Source: Catellatospora sp. IY07-71
GTDB taxonomy: Bacteria; Actinomycetota; Actinomycetes; Mycobacteriales; Micromonosporaceae
NCBI RefSeq assembly: GCF_018326265.1
Contig: NZ_AP023360.1
Location: 1,231,501 to 1,295,500 of the forward strand
Length of the DNA: 64,000 nucleotides
Direction: 5' to 3'
Each line of letters opens with the position of its first letter. The stretch's first letter is position 1. The position numbers and the translations under genes were made by a program. Under the pieces are notes generated by a model. That model searched no databases. It was not told the origin of the DNA and saw only the letters and a program-made list of their open reading frames with translations. Of the stretch, positions 61,125-64,000 are shown piece by piece.

Positions 61125-62690
61125 GTGACGACGAGCCTGAAGCACCCGACCACCGTGCCCAAGCGGTCGAATGTCCCGGACTACGTAGCCGATCGATACG
61201 AGCTGCCCCCCGTGCCGAAGACCAACGGCGTGGCACGCAACGCGTTCGCCCGCCCCACCGCGCGCCGGGCCCGCTGGCACCGGCCGTACCTGCTCTGCCT
61301 GATCATCTCCGACCTGCTGTGCGTGATGGCGGCGAGCTGGACCGTGATCTCGCAGCTGGAGATCAACCGAGTCACCTCGGGTTTCGAGGGGATCGTCGAG
61401 TTCCAGGTGGCGGCGTACGCGTTCATGCCGCTGCTGTGGCTGCTGCTGCTGTGGGGCAACGGCGCCTACGACCGGCGCGTCATCGGGCTGGGCACCGACG
61501 AGTTCAAGCGCGTCTTCCGGGCCACCATCGCGGTCGCCGCGACGGTCTCGTTCGTCGCCTTCGGTTTCCAGAAGGCCGGTGGCGAGGGCCTGTCCCGCGG
61601 CACGGTCGCCTTCGTGATCCTGGCGGCGATGGCGTACATCATCGCGGCTCGGCTGCTCGCCCGGCGCGTGCTCTACCTGGTGCGCCGCCGCGGCCGGATG
61701 GCCACGTACCGGATGCTGCTCATCGGCTCGCTGCCGGAGACGCTGTTCGTGTACAAGGTCGTCGCCCGCAACCCGAAGGCCGGCCTGGTCCCCGTCGCGA
61801 TCCACCTGTCCGAGCACGTGCCCGCCTCCCGGCGGTCGCAGGCCCCGGTGCCGGTGTACTACGGCCGCGACCTGGTCGACCTGGTGCGCGAGCTGCGCGC
61901 GGACACCATCGCGGTGTGCGGCTCGGCCGGCGCGGAGCCCGACGAGCTGCGCCGCCTGGCCTGGCAGCTGGAGGGCACCGGCATCGACCTGGTGGTCGCG
62001 CCGCAGCTCACCGACATCGCCGGCCCCCGCGTGCACATCCGCCCGATCGAGGGCCTGCCGCTGCTGCACGTCGAGGAGCCGAAGCTCTCCGGCGTCGCCT
62101 GGCTGGCCAAGAACACGCTGGACCGGGTCGCGGCCGCCATCGGCCTGATCCTGCTGGCGCCGCTGTTCCTGCTGATCTCGCTCGCCATCTCGCTGACCGA
62201 CCGGGGCCCGGCGTTCTTCCGCCAGCTGCGCGTCGGCCACGAGGGTCAGCTGTTCAAGGTGTGGAAGTTCCGCACCATGTACACCGACGCGGAGGAGCGC
62301 AAGAGCAAGCTGGAAGCGCAGAACGAGACCGACGGCATGCTCTTCAAGATCCGCGACGATCCGCGGGTCACGCCGGTCGGCCGGTTCCTGCGCGCCAGCT
62401 CGATCGACGAGCTGCCCCAGCTGATCAACGTGCTCAAGGGCGAGATGTCCCTGGTCGGGCCGCGCCCGCTGCCCGCCGAGGACGGCGACTACCTGGGCGA
62501 CGTACGCCGCCGCCTGCTGGTCCGCCCCGGCATGACCGGCCTGTGGCAGGTCTCCGGCCGCTCCGACCTGAACTGGGACGAGTCGGTCCGGCTGGACCTG
62601 TACTACGTCGACAACTGGTCGCTCGCGTACGACCTGAGCATCCTTTGGCGGACCGTCGGTGTCGTGCTGCGCCGCAAGGGTGCCTACTAG
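61125..62690 (+). CDS. Polyprenyl-phosphate sugar-phosphate transferase (exopolysaccharide initiating)
   Basis: A 521-residue inner-membrane enzyme. Five hydrophobic segments (about residues 60-190) are followed by a cytoplasmic CoA-binding-like region, then the catalytic PglC/WbaP domain: LDRVAAAIGLILLAPLFLLI, GPAFFRQLRVG, LFKVWKFRTMYTDAEERKS, SSIDELPQLINVLKGEMSLV, GPRPLPAEDG, and RPGMTGLWQVSGRSDLNWDE. It moves a hexose phosphate from a nucleotide sugar to undecaprenyl phosphate, starting exopolysaccharide synthesis. The GTG at 61125 has GGGAGGA upstream; a GTG at 61026 would add 33 low-complexity residues. No other exopolysaccharide genes are visible downstream. Confidence 0.93.
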   Translation: MTTSLKHPTTVPKRSNVPDYVADRYELPPVPKTNGVARNAFARPTARRARWHRPYLLCLIISDLLCVMAASWTVISQLEINRVTSGFEGIVEFQVAAYAFMPLLWLLLLWGNGAYDRRVIGLGTDEFKRVFRATIAVAATVSFVAFGFQKAGGEGLSRGTVAFVILAAMAYIIAARLLARRVLYLVRRRGRMATYRMLLIGSLPETLFVYKVVARNPKAGLVPVAIHLSEHVPASRRSQAPVPVYYGRDLVDLVRELRADTIAVCGSAGAEPDELRRLAWQLEGTGIDLVVAPQLTDIAGPRVHIRPIEGLPLLHVEEPKLSGVAWLAKNTLDRVAAAIGLILLAPLFLLISLAISLTDRGPAFFRQLRVGHEGQLFKVWKFRTMYTDAEERKSKLEAQNETDGMLFKIRDDPRVTPVGRFLRASSIDELPQLINVLKGEMSLVGPRPLPAEDGDYLGDVRRRLLVRPGMTGLWQVSGRSDLNWDESVRLDLYYVDNWSLAYDLSILWRTVGVVLRRKGAY

Positions 62691-62829
62691 GAGGAGCCGA
62701 CGGGGCATGCCGCTGCCTTAGGATCCGGTAATCAAGCCGATCCTGACCAGGCGCGGACATGCCCCGTCTGCGTGTCCGCCGTCGCTCGATCGGATCCGGC
62801 GCCGGCAGACCGGTGACCCCACCCAGGCA

Positions 62830-62868
62830 GATCAGGGCTCCCCGCTCGGCGTGCGGGGAGCCCTGATC
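62830..62868. terminator. Bidirectional terminator
   Basis: GATCAGGGCTCCCCGC and GCGGGGAGCCCTGATC form a perfect 16-bp stem with loop TCGGCGT, between the convergent sugar-transferase and Uma2 genes. The sequence GTCTCC follows on the plus strand. Confidence 0.9.
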
Positions 62869-62878
62869 GTCTCCGGCG

Positions 62879-63445
62879 TCAGGCGAAGATCCCCGCCAGT
62901 TCGATCTCGTAGGGGAACGGTGCGCTGCCGCGCAGCGTCGCCTTGTGCGTCTCCTCGGTCAGGTAGCCCGTAGGCGACGGGTCGGTCAACACGAGCACCT
63001 CCTGGGTGCGAGCATCGACGATCCAGTACTCGGCCACACCGACCAGGGCGTATCCGTGACGCTTGAGAACCAGATCGTTGCTCGGATTGCTGGGCGAGAC
63101 GACCTCGACGATCAGTTGTGCCGCCGACGGGGGCAGCGCGGGCAGTGTCGTGCCCAACAGGGCGTTGTCGAATACGACCAGGTCGGGGACGAAGTACGAG
63201 GTGCCGTCGTCACGCAGCACGCCGATCGCTTCGCACACGGCCAGAGTCTCGGGTGCCTGCCGTTCGAGGGCCCGGCGCAGGCGGTAGACCAGGTTCGCGT
63301 GCGGCATCGGGGGTGGTGGGGTCACGAGGAGGCTCCCGTCGAAGATCTCGTACCGGTAGCCGTCGTCGGGCGAGTCGAGCAGGTCCTCGAACCGCCAGGC
63401 GCGCAGGGGCTCAGCCCGGAGCAGTGGATGGGCCATGGTGGTCAC
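62879..63445 (-). CDS. Uma2-family (DUF820) putative restriction-type nuclease
   Basis: A 188-residue soluble protein. The Uma2 pattern is clear: EDLLDSPDDGYRYEIFDGSL, YFVPDLVVFDN (PD of the PD-(D/E)XK core), AQLIVEVVSPSNPSNDLVLK (Glu and downstream Lys), KRHGYALVGVAEYWIVDART. The family has the restriction-endonuclease fold and expanded numbers in actinobacteria; true nuclease activity is mostly untested. GTG 63445 has AGGAAGG upstream; ATG 63436 is an alternative. Monocistronic. Confidence 0.9.
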   Translation of the reverse strand: MTTMAHPLLRAEPLRAWRFEDLLDSPDDGYRYEIFDGSLLVTPPPPMPHANLVYRLRRALERQAPETLAVCEAIGVLRDDGTSYFVPDLVVFDNALLGTTLPALPPSAAQLIVEVVSPSNPSNDLVLKRHGYALVGVAEYWIVDARTQEVLVLTDPSPTGYLTEETHKATLRGSAPFPYEIELAGIFA

Positions 63446-63609
63446 CCGTCCTTCCTAGCGATGCGCGTCCGGCGTTTCCAGCCTGCCTCAGCCGTACCCC
63501 GATAGGAAGTTTCCCTAGGTCGGGAATCAGTCGGGTCGTTGTGGCCCAGCACAGGTTCTTCACAACTGGTACTGATGGTCACCACAGGTGACCGCTACAG
63601 TCCCTGGTC

Positions 63610-64000
63610 ATGAGTGAACGTCGCGTCCTGGTGGTGGAGGACGACCCCACCATCGCCGGGTCGGTGATCGCGCGGCTGCGGGCCGAGGGCTTCGCCGTCG
63701 CGCACGCCGGGACGGGGCCGGCCGCGGTGGACGCCGCCGAGCGCCTCAAGCCCGACCTGGTCGTGCTCGACCTCATGCTGCCCGGCTTCGACGGGCTGGA
63801 GGTCTGCCGCCAGATCCACCGGCAGCAGTGGCAGGCCGGGCGGCCGGTGCCGGTGCTCATGCTCACCGCCCGCGACGACGAGAACGACCTGTTGGTCGGG
63901 CTCGCGGTGGGCGCCGACGACTACCTCACCAAGCCGTTCTCGCTGCGGGTGCTGGCCGCCCGGGTGCACGCGCTGCTGCGCCGGGCGGAGCGGACCACCT
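63610..64000 (+). CDS. Response regulator receiver, N-terminal part (partial)
   Basis: The first 130 residues of a response regulator that leaves the window. Receiver features: LVVEDDPTIAGSVIARL, phospho-accepting Asp in LVVLDLMLPGFDGLEV, LMLTARDDENDLLVGLAVGA and DDYLTKPFSLRVLAARVHAL. It probably continues into an OmpR-type winged-helix domain and is followed by a kinase. ATG 63610; no strong ribosome site. Confidence 0.92.
   Translation, partial: MSERRVLVVEDDPTIAGSVIARLRAEGFAVAHAGTGPAAVDAAERLKPDLVVLDLMLPGFDGLEVCRQIHRQQWQAGRPVPVLMLTARDDENDLLVGLAVGADDYLTKPFSLRVLAARVHALLRRAERTT

Overview
The window is a 64 kb piece of chromosome from a high-GC actinobacterium. The GC-rich third codon positions, frequent GTG and TTG starts, the long actinobacterial LeuA and the DUF6230/DUF6114 pair all point there. 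Several families of intergenic palindromes remind me of Micromonosporaceae (Micromonospora, Actinoplanes, Catellatospora and relatives). That family-level assignment is inference from memory; no search was run. I see no prophage, insertion sequence, CRISPR array or integrase. It reads as core chromosome with a few accessory islets.

Layout, left to right. 1-5,000: end of an unknown gene, a GAF-GAF-GGDEF diguanylate cyclase, and the aspartokinase/aspartate-semialdehyde dehydrogenase operon (minus). 5,300-8,200: a lipoprotein, then leuA behind a short leader ORF with three consecutive Leu codons. 8,200-16,000: a DHA2-type efflux pump, a secreted HNH nuclease coupled to small ORFs, two secreted surface proteins and an orphan peptide-binding lipoprotein. 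16,000-26,300: dnaX (plus), a five-gene oligopeptide ABC transporter operon (minus, order C-A-B-D-F), recR and ybaB (minus), the SRP RNA and a serine tRNA. 26,600-31,400: small secreted proteins, DeoD, DUF6114/DUF6230, a short GntR regulator and three more tRNAs. 31,700-36,700: two tandem giant repeat proteins, paralogous to the one at 12-14 kb. 36,700-45,900: a CPBP protease divergent from a flavohemoglobin-like reductase, an XRE regulator, a FhuF-type iron protein behind an iron box, two small secreted peptides, an HTH-GPP34 fusion, a YunG-NUDIX fusion, a fourth serine tRNA and a quinone oxidoreductase. 45,900-56,000: a GT2 glycosyltransferase, a two-component system with a lipoprotein, rhomboid protease, cyclophilin, CorA, an aminotransferase and a CBS protein. 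56,100-64,000: a three-gene overlapping operon (nucleotidyltransferase, glycerol-1-phosphate-dehydrogenase-like enzyme, CDP-alcohol phosphatidyltransferase), a GT4 glycosyltransferase, Fpg/Nei, an exopolysaccharide-initiating sugar transferase, a Uma2 protein and the start of a response regulator.

Some genes clearly work together: ask-asd (aspartate-family amino acids); oppCABDF (peptide uptake); the response regulator, kinase and lipoprotein at 46.8-49.5 kb; and the nucleotidyltransferase/dehydrogenase/CDP-alcohol transferase trio, which looks like a complete route to a CDP-activated polyol and its transfer. The sugar transferase and the GT4 enzyme may belong to envelope polysaccharide synthesis.

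The most unusual material is (i) the three paralogous secreted proteins built of carboxypeptidase-regulatory-like repeats with a shared two-cysteine module, (ii) the CDP-polyol trio, (iii) the dispersed palindromes, one family of which sits right after the stop codon of three unrelated minus-strand genes, and (iv) a 15-bp perfect inverted repeat that swallows the start codon of a small conserved-looking gene.
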